The notes beneath the pieces are model-generated. The model was not told where the DNA came from. It was given only the letters and a program-made list of their open reading frames with translations, and ran no database searches. From Eucalyptus grandis (taxonomy: Eukaryota; Streptophyta; Magnoliopsida; Myrtales; Myrtaceae), in assembly GCF_016545825.1 (NCBI RefSeq), contig NC_052619.1, positions 50,981,090 through 51,045,089 on the forward strand: a stretch of 64,000 bases of DNA, in the 5' to 3' direction. Made by a program: the position numbers and the translations under genes. Shown piece after piece: positions 24,745 through 36,314 of this stretch. Positions within the stretch are counted from its first letter, which is position 1, and each line of letters begins with the position of its first letter.

Positions 24745-25294
24745 AAACTTGTTGACACCTAAATTTTGGTGACCCTTTTAATTAAAAAATTAGAGATTAA
24801 TTTTATACCTAAAAAAAAATATCAATTGCATAGATGTTAGGAGCATTAGCATAACAATTGCATTGCATGGATCTCATGCAAAATTTGGCAGTGGACATTC
24901 AATATTGCTGGCAAGGAGCCCACTCATGCGTGAACTCCAAAAAAAAATTGGCTTGGGCAAAAAGAAAAATCCCAGGGCTCACCAATGTTTCTGCTGAGAA
25001 AGATAATGAAGAGAAAAGAAGTAAAATTTGGAGATATTGACCGGATATTCTCTTCATGTGTATCTATGGCGGTATATTTGGTTTGTCTTGAAGAAATTTG
25101 TTTCAGGGACACACGTGGACACATAAATCCAATAAAAGAAGAAAGAATTCGGCTGATTTTACGAAGATGCGGGTAAAAGGATCGAGGAACGTGGATGGAA
25201 AGGAATCAGAAAATTTTTGGCTACAAATGTCATTGTTCTAAAATATAATATGCAGATTTATTCTCTTTCCTCAAAAACCTAGGTTAATCCTACC

Positions 25295-25300
25295 TATAAA
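25295..25300 (+). promoter_or_regulatory. TATA box within solo LTR
   Basis: TATAAA inside a cctataaaaggacc context, about 545 bases into the LTR, as expected for a U3 promoter. Inferred from position and consensus only. Confidence 0.5.
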
Positions 25301-26629
25301 AGGACCATCTACGGACAAGCAAAGAGGGGGCCACACAATTCCATACACGGCCAGCATTGGGAGAGGACACGACACATTGAGAGAACACAAGTCACGAATT
25401 GTGTTGCGGTGCTCCATCATGTTCTGCAGTGCCCTCGCGCGACTGCCCTTCCCATATTGCTGTGGGGGTTATATCTCACACCACCACCAGCTTCCACTAC
25501 TTTTATCGAGCGTCCCTTGACGTGTATAGCTCGTTGCTCTGCATTCTCCTGTCCAACGCTCCTGCAATCCAACCCGGTGATCCTGATGCAAAAATCAGCG
25601 AGCTCACGCGCACATCGCAGCCTTCCTGATCGTCAAAGATCGTGGGTTGTTTTGGCTTTTGGTCAAAACGGTGAATTTGTCTTCTTCCAATTTTGTCCGG
25701 GTTCGCTGAAGCAAAGTAGCGAATTTGTGGTGCTCTGAGTGTAACTGCTGTGCCGAGCTTGTCCAGCGAGCACTGAGCCTCTATTGAGAAGTCCCTACAG
25801 TGATTTGTTCCTTCCCTGGCCGAGAATTTACTGGACCAGCAGGCTTTGCCGAGCAACCCGTAATCAGAGTCCCATCGTCGTTCCGCACGTGACACCACCA
25901 CGGATTCCCTATCGATGAAGCTGCTGCCGCGCTGAGACCAAACCGAGGAGATCATCAAGCTATCAAGGAGTTTTCAATTCTCAATAAAAATTCCGCTTTT
26001 CTTTCTCTATAGTCACGTAAAAGGGCACATATCATACCCATGTGGACACCTGAAAATAATAGAAGGAGAGTTTTCTGGTTTTCTCATGGCTTCGCTTTCC
26101 TGACGTGGTTATTATATGTTTAATGCACTGCCACACACAGCCACGACGCTACTGCCAATCTTTGACCGAGTACACCAGGAGTCCCTTCGGCGTTCCTGTT
26201 CTTCAATCCAGTGCAGACTCGACGAATTCCAGCCACTACGCCTTTGGTCGAGTCCGCCTTTGTTTTGCAGGTCTTCTTCGTGAACCCAACAGATTCGACT
26301 ACAAGACAAACTTGAAGAGAGGGAACGCGTGCCTCCACTTCTCTGCAGCACCCATGCATAAATCCATGCATGAAGAGAGAAAAGAAAAATCAGGGCATAG
26401 ATGTTCCCAGTAAAAGAGGGGTGGTCAACTTTAAGGGGGAATTGATTGTGTTTCACAAAAATTGAAGACGTTGCAGTAGCTCCTCACGTCATCGCACGTC
26501 CAGCAAGCTTTTCTCTTTATTGTCGTGATTAACTTTTCCATGGCAGGTTTTCAGCAAGGTTCCCGCCACGACTAGCCTTAGTCGTGCCTCATCAAGCAAC
26601 TGCAGGATATTCTCGAGGGACGCCAATAA

Positions 26630-26731
26630 CCCCAGTCGAGAATTCCATCCTCTGGTCACGCGTTCAAGTTCCAATCGACGCCCCAGTCGAGAATTCCATC
26701 CTCTGGTCACGCGTTCAAGTTCCAATCGACG
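26630..26731. repeat. 51-bp perfect tandem direct repeat
   Basis: Two identical, adjacent 51-base units (26630-26680 and 26681-26731), each starting ccccagtcgagaattcc and ending ttccaatcgacg. They are GC-richer than the surroundings. Identity suggests a recent duplication. Confidence 0.95.
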
Positions 26732-28329
26732 CTGATCTCGGAGCCTTACCAAGTTACTGCCTTGGTCTCTCCACCGCAACGTTTTCTTAAGTCAACGTTT
26801 GTCCGGCAGCTTCCGCGGTGATCGATTGCTTTTGCAGGCGAAAACGATTACACGGTATCCAACTCTCGGCTTTGCCTCGCATCGTCACGCAAAGATTCCT
26901 CGATGTCGGCTACACCACCACTTTTGCCGAGCCTCACCCACAAGCTATTCCCGGTCATCCGTCAAGCCGATTCTGTCGAGCTCGAACATGGCAATAATTC
27001 TTGCAATATTAGGTAATTATTTTATCCAAATTTGATTTCGGTATTTTATTGCCTAATATGTGTCTATTAATATCTAGTGTTCATATCCATGGGTGATAGA
27101 CATAACTTTCAATTAGGATTTATTTCCTAATTCGCAACCGCACACTGATTTTTTATTCCATCTATAAGGCTTTAGATGGAATAATTAATCACGCGGGAAT
27201 AAAATTGATATCTTGATCTTTAAGGCTTAAGATCAATTTATCGATTTTATTAGCGAGATAATCAAGCTGATTTGGATATTGTTCCCGATTCGAACGATGT
27301 ATGATATCTTTGATGATTATGAATGATTTAGTGTTTATCTTTTAATTGCTTTATTTATCTCGAAAATACAAAAAGATTGCATTTGCATATCATATATATT
27401 AGAATTAATTTCCTAGATAGAATTGCATGATAGAATAATTAGATTCTTTTATGGTTACATTAGAATGCATGATATAATAATTATCTAGGCTAGATAATTT
27501 CTTTGAATTAAATTGCATGTCGAGATAAATTTCTAAGTTAAGATGGGATTCATATAAGTCTATTTCCTAACTTAAAATAGATAATATCTCGCGTTAGTTA
27601 GATTTTTATTGTTAGTTATTTTTAATTACAAAAAAAAAATACAAAAATCATGCGCATGTCATATAGGATTAGATTCATGAAATGCACGTCATTTAGTGAT
27701 TGTTACTAGGTCCATTTAATTAGAAATTGCATATCATTAGAGTTAGTTCATTTAGTTAATATTGCATTGCATATTGCATGATTTTCATTAATCAAGTTAA
27801 AAAGAAAAAGAAATCACGTGTTAATTAGAAACCATATCTAGGGTTATTGATGTGGATTTTAATTTAACATTACAGATGCTTTCGTTGCTTTAAGGTAAGT
27901 TTTTGCAATTTATTTATTGTTTATCTAGATGTTAAATTGGTGGATTGCACACCTGCATGATCACCTCACATGTTAGGGAAATAGATTTAAAATCAATTTA
28001 AGCTGCCTGCAAAAACATTTTTGAAAATAAAAAGAAATGGTACCGAAAGGGCATTAGAGAAGTCTAGTGTAACCAAGTCCCCGTACCCATAGTCTTTGGT
28101 TCGTAGGAGTAAAGTGAAACTCCCGTTACTTTACTTAGGTTTCTAATCGACCCACCAAAAAAATAGATTAGTGGTGACTCCTGATTTAAAAATCAATTGC
28201 ATGCTAAGAACTTGAACTTAAGTCGCGAATTGGTATGGGTTTGGGAGAGCCCGAGTTAAGTTTAGGCTTAACAATCCATTAGCCAAATCTTAGGTGGTTT
28301 ACACTCGAAAATTTGGTTGCGACAAAACT

Positions 28330-28828
28330 GAAAGCAAGGCTTGTCATCGCAGAATTATGACTTCTCGAGAGAGACGGTTTTGAGCAAAGCGGAGCATGGA
28401 AGTGACTCATTGATGAAAGATTAGACGAGAGAACAGAGCGATTGCTTCTTGGTCACAAGTCAAGTGAAATCAATCATCAAGAAAGAGTGCAATTTGGGAA
28501 GAGAGAGGCCACAAAATGAGCAAAGAGAATGCCATTGAGAGGAAGAGGCCGTGGAGCAAAGAGAGAGAGGCCATTGTCAAGAGGGAGCATGACTGTCGTC
28601 GGAGAGGGAAGAGTGGGAGAGAATGTCATCAGGTTGAAAAGGTGTGGAGAGAGTAAGAAGAGAGAGGAGAAAGATGCTCATCTAGAGAGAAGAGAGAGAA
28701 GAGGCCGTCTTGCACACTAGTTTTGAAATTGGCTAGCACATGGGGCCCCAAGGACGCATGTTGACTTGTGAATGGTTTAGGATAAGGCTTACGTGGTCCC
28801 TTTAGGGTACCCAATATTTTCCTTGTCA
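28330..28828. other. Purine-rich flank of the solo LTR
   Basis: A G/A-rich segment (28350-28710) with many gagagag tracts. A 63-codon frame at 28529-28720 is low complexity (RGRGRGAKRER). It shares a short duplicated segment with 24570-24640. No gene supported. Confidence 0.4.
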
Positions 28829-29325
28829 ATAAGGCTCGCTGGCCACAAGCGATGCGACTTCACCCAAATCTAGATGTGGCCAACCTTGCCATGGCCTTGC
28901 CGGCCACAAGTGAAGGCGGCCTCACTCATGGCTAGCGAGGCCACGGCCACCTTCGTTAGTGGCTAGCCGAGCTCGCCCTCACCCGGTGATGGTGAAATGA
29001 GCCTCACCCCTAGTTGGCAAGGTCGCCTCAACCTGATGACCAGCCCTTGCCTCTAGCTGATCAGTGTGGTCCGACGGCCAGCCAAAGTAAGGAGTAAGAG
29101 AAAAAAATAAAGAGAAAGAAAAGAAAAATAATTCAAAATTTCGAAAAAAAAAAAAAATTCATATATTATTAAAAAGTATCCACGTCAATGCCAGCATGCC
29201 AAATTTGGCAAATAGATTGAATTAGCACAATTACAAATGGTTTATGACTCAATTGACTAAAAACAAGTTTAGGACCTGACTAGACATAATTCTAATAGGT
29301 TTATGACTTTTATAGTAATTTTCCC
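28829..29325. mobile_element. Family-1 element, left end lost
   Basis: A GC-rich core (28829-29080) with ccttgccatggccttgccgg and cgaggccacggcc themes is followed by a purine tract (29090-29150) and a right end (…tttatgacttttatagtaattttccc) matching the copy ending at 39151. No matching left terminus is found near 28.7-28.8 kb. Confidence 0.6.
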
Positions 29326-29495
29326 ATTAGGGTTTGGAAGTTATTAGATTGCTAGAAGAAAATAAATAAAAGTAACAAGTATATTCAAAGAAATATGATC
29401 GAAAGAGGAAGAAGTTATTTGATTTGTATGTGGAGGGAACTGGATCCATTTTTTAAATTTTAATGAACCATGGATCCATTACGTGAATGGTTTGT

Positions 29496-29934
29496 GGGAT
29501 AATTATCCAAAAAGTCATTAACTTATTGTACAACAGCCACTTCAGTCATAAAATTTTTAATTATGCCAATTTGGCGTAAACTTTTTAATGATTTGTCAAT
29601 TTAATCATAAATCTTTTAATAGTATTAATTTAGTCCCACACGCCGTTCTTGTCAATTGTGAGAATCGAGGACTTGAATATGATTAGAGTGAAATCAACTT
29701 TGATGGTAGCTACACTCTCCTTCGCTGTAGATGAGGGCCCGATTCACAAGGTTGATGAGGAGCTGAGTGTAAAGCATTTTAGTAAAAGATTTAGAACTAA
29801 ATTGACATAATTAAAAGATTTAGTATTAAATTGATAAATCATCAAAAGTTTAAGACTCAATTAATACAATTGAAAGATTTAAGGCTGAAATGATTGTTGT
29901 ATGATGGGTATAACATTTTCTTGACATTTTTTGC
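29496..29934. mobile_element. Family-1 TIR element without GC core
   Basis: The left end gggataattatccaaaaagtc and the reversed right end gcaaaaaatgtcaagaaaatg continue as about 130-bp inverted repeats built of 'agtcataaaattttt-aattatgccaatttg'. Flanks atggtttgt and atgacttgt match at 7 of 9 bases, a plausible 9-bp Mutator-type target duplication with later substitutions. No coding capacity. Confidence 0.6.
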
Positions 29935-30224
29935 AATGACTTGTTAACCTGGTCAATTACATTTACGTACATGAGAAGCTGCAAAAACTAGCTCATTGAT
30001 ATCCCCTAACTGAATATATGGACAAAATCTGTTAAAACCTAGGTTTAGTCCTTAACGCGGTCCGTTCATTCTACCGACTTGCAATTTGATGTTATTTTAC
30101 AAATTCCGATTTGTTTTGTCTCAAACAACAAGCGAAGGCCAATCTGTCCTACATGCCAAATTGGTTCTTCTTCATCTTGAACAGAACACCCATGGGACCC
30201 GGGATTGTCCCTTTCAAATCGTGC

Positions 30225-30330
30225 CAACTTGCATTGTCAGAGGGATGTCAACTTGCATTGTGGCCCCTGAGGTCCATAACTTAGCACTTCTGCAATATCT
30301 ACCGTGAATTTGCAACGTACTTTGTTCGAA
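30225..30330 (+). pseudogene. Remnant of a TAXI-like gene 3' end/UTR
   Basis: This segment (…gtcaacttgcattgtggcccctgaggtcc … ttctgcaatatctaccgtg-aatttgcaa … gaaattaaaat) is collinear with the 3' flank of the intact TAXI-like gene at about 34748-34855 (…gtcaacattgcg … gggcccctgcggtcc … ttctgcaatatctcccttgtatttgcaa … gaaatcaaaat). No coding part of a TAXI-like gene precedes it. It indicates a former tandem copy now lost. Confidence 0.55.
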
Positions 30331-30484
30331 ATTAAAATTGTCAAAATATCTCTAGTCAATTCATAAAGAAAATTATATACTCATTATACACATCAAGTTT
30401 GCCTCTACTTATGAACACAACTTTTTGGGTCAAATGTTCTAAAGTGGTATCGAAGCGAGTTTGGCCTCGTGTGTGCATCTATAC

Positions 30485-31438
30485 TAGGGGTGTGCATGGT
30501 CCGAGCGGGCGGTTCCCGACCTAGAACCGGAACGTCCGCTAGGACTGTTCCAAAAAAAAGTGGAACCGAGATCCACCCATTTGTTGCAAGGATCCACCCG
30601 GGAACCGGACTGCTGGTCCGGTCCAGTTTCTGGGTGGATCCATGGAACCGGTCTCACCAATAGAGAAAGGGACGGACCTACTATTGTCGAGGGCGACGGC
30701 AATTTTTCGGAGTGCCAAATTGAGAAAGGGACGGACGGATGGCTGCTGTCAAGGGCGGCGGCAATTTTTCGGAGGGCTGAATAAAGAAAGGGATGGACGG
30801 ACGTGTTGCTATCCTTGCGAACCCTAGACCTATTCTTCTTCTCCTCCTCATGTAACCCTGCTTCTTCGCATGTGTGCGGATGGAAGAAAGATGGGTACTT
30901 GGGAGGGTTCTGGTACTTGGATTTGGAGGGGCAGAGGCGGTGTTTTAGGGTTTCTTCATTACTGTTTTGCAGCTCCCTGCCATGCCATTTCACCGGGAAG
31001 TGACGGAGCTCTGCAGCGTCAATGGAGGATGGCGAGCTAGGGAACCTCAAATTTGAGATCTTTCAAGTTTTTAGGGAAGGAAGGGAGCTTGGAGAGCCGC
31101 AGGCTCTCGGGACTTGGTAGGGTTTTCAATGGTGGGTCGATTAACGAGCATGAAGTTGAAGTTGGAAAATGGTGGTGATGGAGAGAGAGAGAGAGAGAAT
31201 TCAACAGGATTTGTTAATTAGTAATTTCAATTTTTTTAATATTAAAAATTAATCGGTTCGGTCCGAGTGGGCGGGTGGACGGATCCGCACATGGAACCGA
31301 GAACCGGACTGGTACCCACCAGTTCCTATAAATTGGAACTGGGAACCGGACCGGTTCCCTCAAGAACCACCAATTCCGGGCGGTTCCGGTCCGATTCCGG
31401 GCGGTTTAGGCAGATTCTGGTTCTTTTGCACACCTTTA
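30485..31438. mobile_element. Non-autonomous hAT-like element
   Basis: The termini are inverted: taggggtgtgca on the left and, reversed, taaaggtgtgca on the right. Flanking 8-mers atctatac and gtctataa share the core tctata, as expected for a worn 8-bp hAT target duplication. Inside both ends are GGTTCCGG-type tracts. The middle (30650-31050) has an internal near-repeat of gagaaagggacggac (30660 and 30720 regions) and a 188-codon minus-strand frame without known domain. That frame could be captured host sequence or chance. No transposase is present. Confidence 0.7.
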
Positions 31439-32018
31439 GTCTATAATGTTGGTCAAATTCTACACGTCTCTTTTAATCCAACTTACACATGAGAATAAGT
31501 GTTGAAATATCTCGCATTATTTGACTATGAGGTCTACGTGATCTCTTGCTTTTTAGTTTTTAGATTGGAATTTTTTATTAAAAAGCAGTATTGTACCCGG
31601 AAAGAAAACTAGAGAAAAAATATATGGAAAGCTGGTCATCTATAGAGATAGAAGTTTCTTAATCCCTAGTTAGGGAATGACTGATTTTATTTTAACTTTA
31701 TCCCAAAGTCCAATATATCTCCCGGCGCCAAGTTGCTGAGCCGCTGAGTGGGTGCCATTAATTTCTCCAAGAGTTATCCAACCGTCGATGCTTTGGAAGG
31801 TGGAGAAATCGCATGGAACCAAATTCCCACGTGGATAATTACGTAAGAGAACAAAATGGATTGGAAAATGCAAGGTTTCATAAGTTTCATACGGGAGAGG
31901 TTCAGAATTTTACAGACAATTATTGAGTAAGTTTCGTCCCGCACTTCTACAAATCTTAGAAAAATCCAATTTTAGGGATGGGCCATATCAGAATTCAATC
32001 TTTCATTGAAAACTTTTA
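31439..32018. other. Intergenic DNA with a segment shared with 36.4 kb
   Basis: About 31710-31790 (ccaagttgctgag … ccattaatttctccaa) resembles 36417-36480 (ccaagttactaag … ccaattaatttctccaa). With the UTR remnant at 30.2 kb this supports an old duplication of the TAXI-gene neighbourhood. No gene supported. Confidence 0.45.
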
Positions 32019-32719
32019 GGCTTCGTTTGATTGTTTATATTTCTAATGAAAATAAAACTGAATATGATAAGATATGAAATATGATAAATTTGCAATATCC
32101 TATCCAGCATTTAGTAAATCACACTAGTATAGTTGGATATAATCATATTATATTATGTAAATTATTTTGTATAAACAATATATCAATATAAATGAACCTA
32201 AAAGTTCACAAGTGAATATGGTGAAAATCTCGCGACACTCTTGTGTACTTTTTTTTTTTATATTTTTTCTTTTTTCCCCTTCTAATAAAAATCTAGTGAA
32301 TAGTAAACAATACTAATATATCTAAAATACTAAAATACTTTAAAAATGTAATAAATATAAATATATATTTATAAAATTGAATTTTTTTATAAGATATAAT
32401 TAAATTCGAAAGTATAAATAAAAATAAGATTAAATTAAAAATACCAAATTATTTTTTGTTAAATTAAAATTCATATATCATTTATATTTAAATATAATTT
32501 AAATTTAAAAATTTAAAAATTTTGTTATTTAGGAAAAATAAATTTAGCATTATGGATATTATAAATCTTATTCACTTTTATCACACTATCCCCATAGAAT
32601 AATTTTATCTAGCATATATCTCTTTATATCTAACTTTGTCATATCTTGAGCAAGTACCAAATATATAATAGAATAAAGTTTATCTTATCCAGAATTTTAT
32701 TATGACTATCAATACAGTC
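32019..32719. mobile_element. Tourist-like (PIF/Harbinger) MITE
   Basis: A very AT-rich 701-bp unit flanked by TTA on both sides (32016-32018 and 32720-32722). Its ends are ggcttcgtttgattg and, reversed, gactgtattgatagt, the loose form of a Tourist terminus. Subterminal inverted themes such as ggataag/ataaact occur in both halves. No coding capacity. Confidence 0.55.
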
Positions 32720-33004
32720 TTAAAGTATTTGTGAAGTATAGAAGGCACAACACAATACCCTTAGGTACACGACGGTAATGCCTGTAGAGACCATAGAAAT
32801 TCCCACATTATATTCCATGTGTCGTGTACTAACCTTTCTAAGCAGAATGATCGCATTATAGGAAAACGACCTCAAAATCTCATGGTTTCGAGGGGGAAAA
32901 TAACCGCGCATGTTCTCCAATCACTTGAATTAATCTACAGGGCTCTGGTTTTGTAGAAAGTGAAGCAATTACGGCCTTCGCGATACCGAAGGGTTAGTAC
33001 TATT

Positions 33005-33038
33005 AGTCAATAGTCAACAGTCAACGGTCAACAGTCAA
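33005..33038 (-). promoter_or_regulatory. Array of five W-box cores upstream of TAXI-like gene
   Basis: Five RGTCAA hexamers (33005, 33012, 33019, 33026 and 33033) follow each other with an exact 7-base period. On the minus strand each reads TTGACT or TTGACC, the W-box (TTGACY) bound by WRKY transcription factors. The array ends about 258 bases upstream of the chosen start codon of the plus-strand TAXI-like gene. That is a normal promoter distance and suggests pathogen- or wound-inducible expression. The consensus is established; the regulatory role here is inferred. Confidence 0.75.
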
Positions 33039-33295
33039 CATTGGCTTGAGAAGTCCTCCGTGTCCAGCTAATGATTGTACCGGAGATATTTCGAGTTAGG
33101 TGTGGCCTTAAATCTTGTATTAAATGATCGGTCGTCCAACGGGATTTCATCTAAGGTGGGCGGACCGGTTCTGACCTCGTGCGCTTGAACTAGCAAAAAG
33201 TAAAATGAACATTACTCGGGAGAACGGTGGCATGCATTATAACTCAAGAGAGCAGCCATAGGCTGATTCCATGCGATCAATCCCACCTTCCACCA

Positions 33296-34738
33296 ATGTC
33301 AACACCTTCTCTCATTCCCTTTTTCCTCTCGACCTTCATCTTAGGCTTAGCCTCCTCCACTCCCTCGTCAGCCGCCGCCCCGGTGCCCACAGCCAAACCC
33401 TCTCCGCTCGTATTCCCCGTCAAGAAAGATGCCGCCACCAACCAGTACTACACCACCCTCCAGCTTGGGACTCCCGCCACCGCCATGAACGGGGTCCTCG
33501 ACCTCGCGGGTGAGTACACGTGGCTCGACTGCAGTGGCTACGAGTCCTCCTCCTACCGTCCCGTCCACTGCAACTCCTCCAGGTGCGAGGCCGCCGGCGG
33601 CCTCAGCTGCAACGGCTGCTACGGCCCCGCCAGGCCCGGCTGCACCAACGACACGTGCGGCGTCTATGCGGCGAGCCCGTTCCTGGACGTTATCCTGGGC
33701 TCAGGCCTGGCCGTGGACGTCCTGGCCTTGCACTCCCCGGACGGGATCAAGTACAAGTCCGCCAGTAAATTTGTAAGTCGAATATCATTGAATTGAGGCA
33801 AACTTAAGAGAAAATGGAGATATAAATCAGAGAAATCTCACCAAACCGAGATGATTATACCTTTTTAATGTTCTTTCTTTCACTTCCAGCAACAATTTGC
33901 TTTCTCTTGCCTGGACGACGGCTCTGACTGGGCGAAGGGACTGTCGAAATCAACCAAAGGCATCGTCGCGCTCGCGAGGAACCCGGCCTCGCTCCCCACC
34001 GAGCTCTCCACGCAGCTCAATCTCCCACGCACATTCGCTATCTGCCTCCCTTCTTCCTCCTCCGGATCCACCCACGGCGACCTCTATGTCGGCGGCGGCC
34101 CATACATACGACCTCCGATCAAGAAAGACCTCGTGAAAACGCTCCTCCGCACTCAGCTACTCGTCAACCCAGTGAAACGGGCCCCTGTCTACAGCGAAGG
34201 CGAGCCCTCTGATGAGTACTTCGTCGACGTGACCTCCATCAAAGTTGATCTCGCTCCGATCAGCTTCAAGTCCTCGATCCTCGCGATTGACAAGAACGGC
34301 ATCGGGGGGACCAAAATTGGCACTCTCACTCCGTACACGGTCCTCCACTCAGCGATCTTCAGGCCTCTGGTGAATGAATTCACGAAGAAGGCAATGGACA
34401 GGAAGATCAAGAAGGCGTCGCCGGTTGCACCGTTCGGGGTTTGCTTCGATGCGAAGATGGTGAGGAGCGGGAAGGCGGGTCCGGACGTGCCGGCAATTGT
34501 GCTGGTGCTCCAAGGCAACGTGCAGTGGAGGATGGAAGGGGCGAACTCGATGGTGAGGGTGAGCAAGGACGTTATGTGCCTGGGGTTTGTGGACGGAGGA
34601 TCGAAGCCAAGGACAGCAGTCGTGATAGGAGCTCATCAGATGGAGGATAATTTAGTGGAGTTCGACGTGGGGTCGTCGACGTTTGGGTTCAGCAACTCGC
34701 TCCTCCTTCAGAACTCCAGTTGCTCCTCAAGATCTTGA
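33296..34738 (+). CDS. TAXI / basic-7S-globulin-like pseudo-aspartic protease
   Basis: Two exons, 33296-33772 and 33890-34738, joined in phase 0 (GTAAGT donor, cttccag acceptor), give 441 aa. An upstream ATG at 33227 is in frame, but the second one opens directly into a signal peptide (MSTPSLIPFFLSTFILGLAS), so it was preferred. Mature features: VKKDAATNQYYTTLQLGTP, then DLAGEYTWLDC at the first catalytic site (Asp kept, Thr-Gly altered) and GTLTPYTVLHS at the second, which lacks the Asp. It should therefore not cleave peptides. Twelve cysteines fit the six disulfides of TAXI proteins, and the C-terminus has IGAHQMEDNLVEFD. The family includes apoplastic inhibitors of microbial xylanases and glucanases and seed basic 7S globulins. 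The exact target is unknown. A W-box array lies upstream. Confidence 0.9.
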
Positions 34739-36279
34739 CGTGCCTGGGGCAGGTCAACATTGCGTTAGGGCCCCTGCGGTCCCCTTATCTTAACTCATTC
34801 TGCAATATCTCCCTTGTATTTGCAATGGACTAACGTGAAATCAAAATAGCATAACGTGTTCATTGCACGCCAGAGAGAAAAAAACTAATGGGAAAATCTA
34901 TAAGAAGATGGTCATATCCTGCCGAGAAATTATTAGGTAAAGTTGGGATAACCAACTCAGCAATGCACAAGTCCATTCCAGGTGTTACTCATGGGCTCAC
35001 CTTTCAGAAAACCTGCAACTCCCTCTCCCTCTCGCATTCGTTTCTCTCTTCTTCACCGATTTCTTTGTTTGTTTCCCTTTCCATTTCTTTTCTTTCCCTT
35101 TGGCATGTGATTTGTTCTCTTCACAGTTCAGTTTATTATGTAAATTAGAATGTAGAAAGAAACCCTTTTTACTCGTCTCAACCTCACTCACCTACTTGAG
35201 TTGTCGCTCACTTTTGTTCACTCACCTTGTTGCTTGCCTTCATTACTTCGCCTTGTATGTTCATTTTTACGGTTTGTTGCTTTTAGTAAGTGTAAATTTT
35301 TGTCATTACCTTATCTTTTGTGTGTGTGTGTGTGTTTGATATGTCTTGAGGTTCATATTCCGGTTGCTCAACGTCACATTATTGATGGATATATAATTTG
35401 AAACAATATATGTCCTTTTAAGTATAAGAAAAATGAAAACAAAAAATAATCGGTTGGTCTCGGATTGACCTAGATCGGATCGAATCAATAGATGCGGTCC
35501 AGTTCTCAATCCCAAGCTTAACAAGGTTGGTCTTCAGTCCCAAAAATTAAGAACTAATATTGTGCAGGTTGATCCTTGGATTAGGTGTTAAATTGGCCCA
35601 ACTAAGACTGTGATCACCTCTGGTGGTTGGAGACTGGCCACAAGTGAAGGCTGGCAAGGGTGTTGTCCTCACCTGTGGCCAACAAGGATCACTTTCGTCG
35701 AATTTAGGGAGGGCTCAACCCTCACAATCAGGGCGAGGGTCGCCCTTGCTGGATCTAGCAAGGGTTTAGGAGGTGATGGCATCAGTGAGGGTGTAGCGAC
35801 CCTCACCGGCCATAGGTCAGGGTCGCTTTCGTTGAATTTGGCAAGGGCTCGGCCTCACAGCAAAGGCGAGGTTATCCTCGCTGGATTTGGCAAAGGTTTG
35901 GGAGGCCAGGACATTAGAGCCGTAGGGAATCTCAAGGATGCAAGGGCTAAGGGAGGGATCGGGGTAGCGTACAAAGGGGGCGCTTGGGCTTGTTCTTGGA
36001 CTAGGGGTGGAGGTGACGCAGCGGTAGAGAGAGAGAGAGAGAGAGAACACACAGCTTCGTTCAGCGTGGTTTTATTGGATAGCGGAGGCAACAGACTAGG
36101 CGGATGCAGAGGCGGCATCACAGTTTGTTTGACGACGGGCTCCATCGTGAGTCGGAGAAAGAGCAATGCAAAGCGAAGAGGAGAGTGAATAGGAGAGAGA
36201 AAGTCCCTCTTTGCTAAAATTGAAATCAACTAAGAGAAGGAGAGCTAGGCTGAGAGGCGACAAAAGCCTATGTTGCTGC

Positions 36280-36314
<35 letters not shown>

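Larger units (their letters stand above)
24750..28324 (+). mobile_element. 3.6-kb solo LTR
   Basis: The unit begins TGTTGACACCTAAATTTTGG and ends AAATTTGGTTGCGACA, giving TG…CA termini. A perfect 5-bp duplication AAACT flanks it (24745-24749 and 28325-28329). No gag-pol domain and no second LTR copy are found inside, so it reads as one very long LTR left by recombination between two LTRs. A TATAAA box at 25295-25300 (in ctataaaaggacc) suggests plus orientation, with transcription starting near 25325. Open frames inside have no recognised domains. It contains a 51-bp perfect direct repeat. Confidence 0.8.

Noticed and set aside
25503..25958. 151-codon minus-strand frame and neighbours as genes
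   Set aside because: They lie inside the transcribed part of the solo LTR, opposite to its TATA box, with no known domain.
30484..31050. 188-codon minus-strand open frame as a gene
   Set aside because: It lies wholly within a non-autonomous hAT-like element, overlaps its left terminus, has no recognisable domain and is built on GGTTCC/GGATCC tracts.
33510..33776. Overlapping frames in the TAXI gene exon 1 (33271-33513, 33510-33776, 33520-33768)
   Set aside because: Shadows of the GC-rich coding exon in other phases. The chosen frame has the signal peptide, cysteine pattern and splice sites.
33296..34738. Active aspartic protease function for the TAXI-like gene
   Set aside because: The second catalytic Asp is absent (TLTPYT) and the first motif is DLAG, as expected for the non-proteolytic inhibitor/globulin group.
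35610..36188. 192-codon plus-strand open frame as a gene
   Set aside because: It follows the GC-rich repeated core (gcgagggt/cttgctgg words) and a GA tract. The same composition gives long frames in several phases and on the opposite strand.
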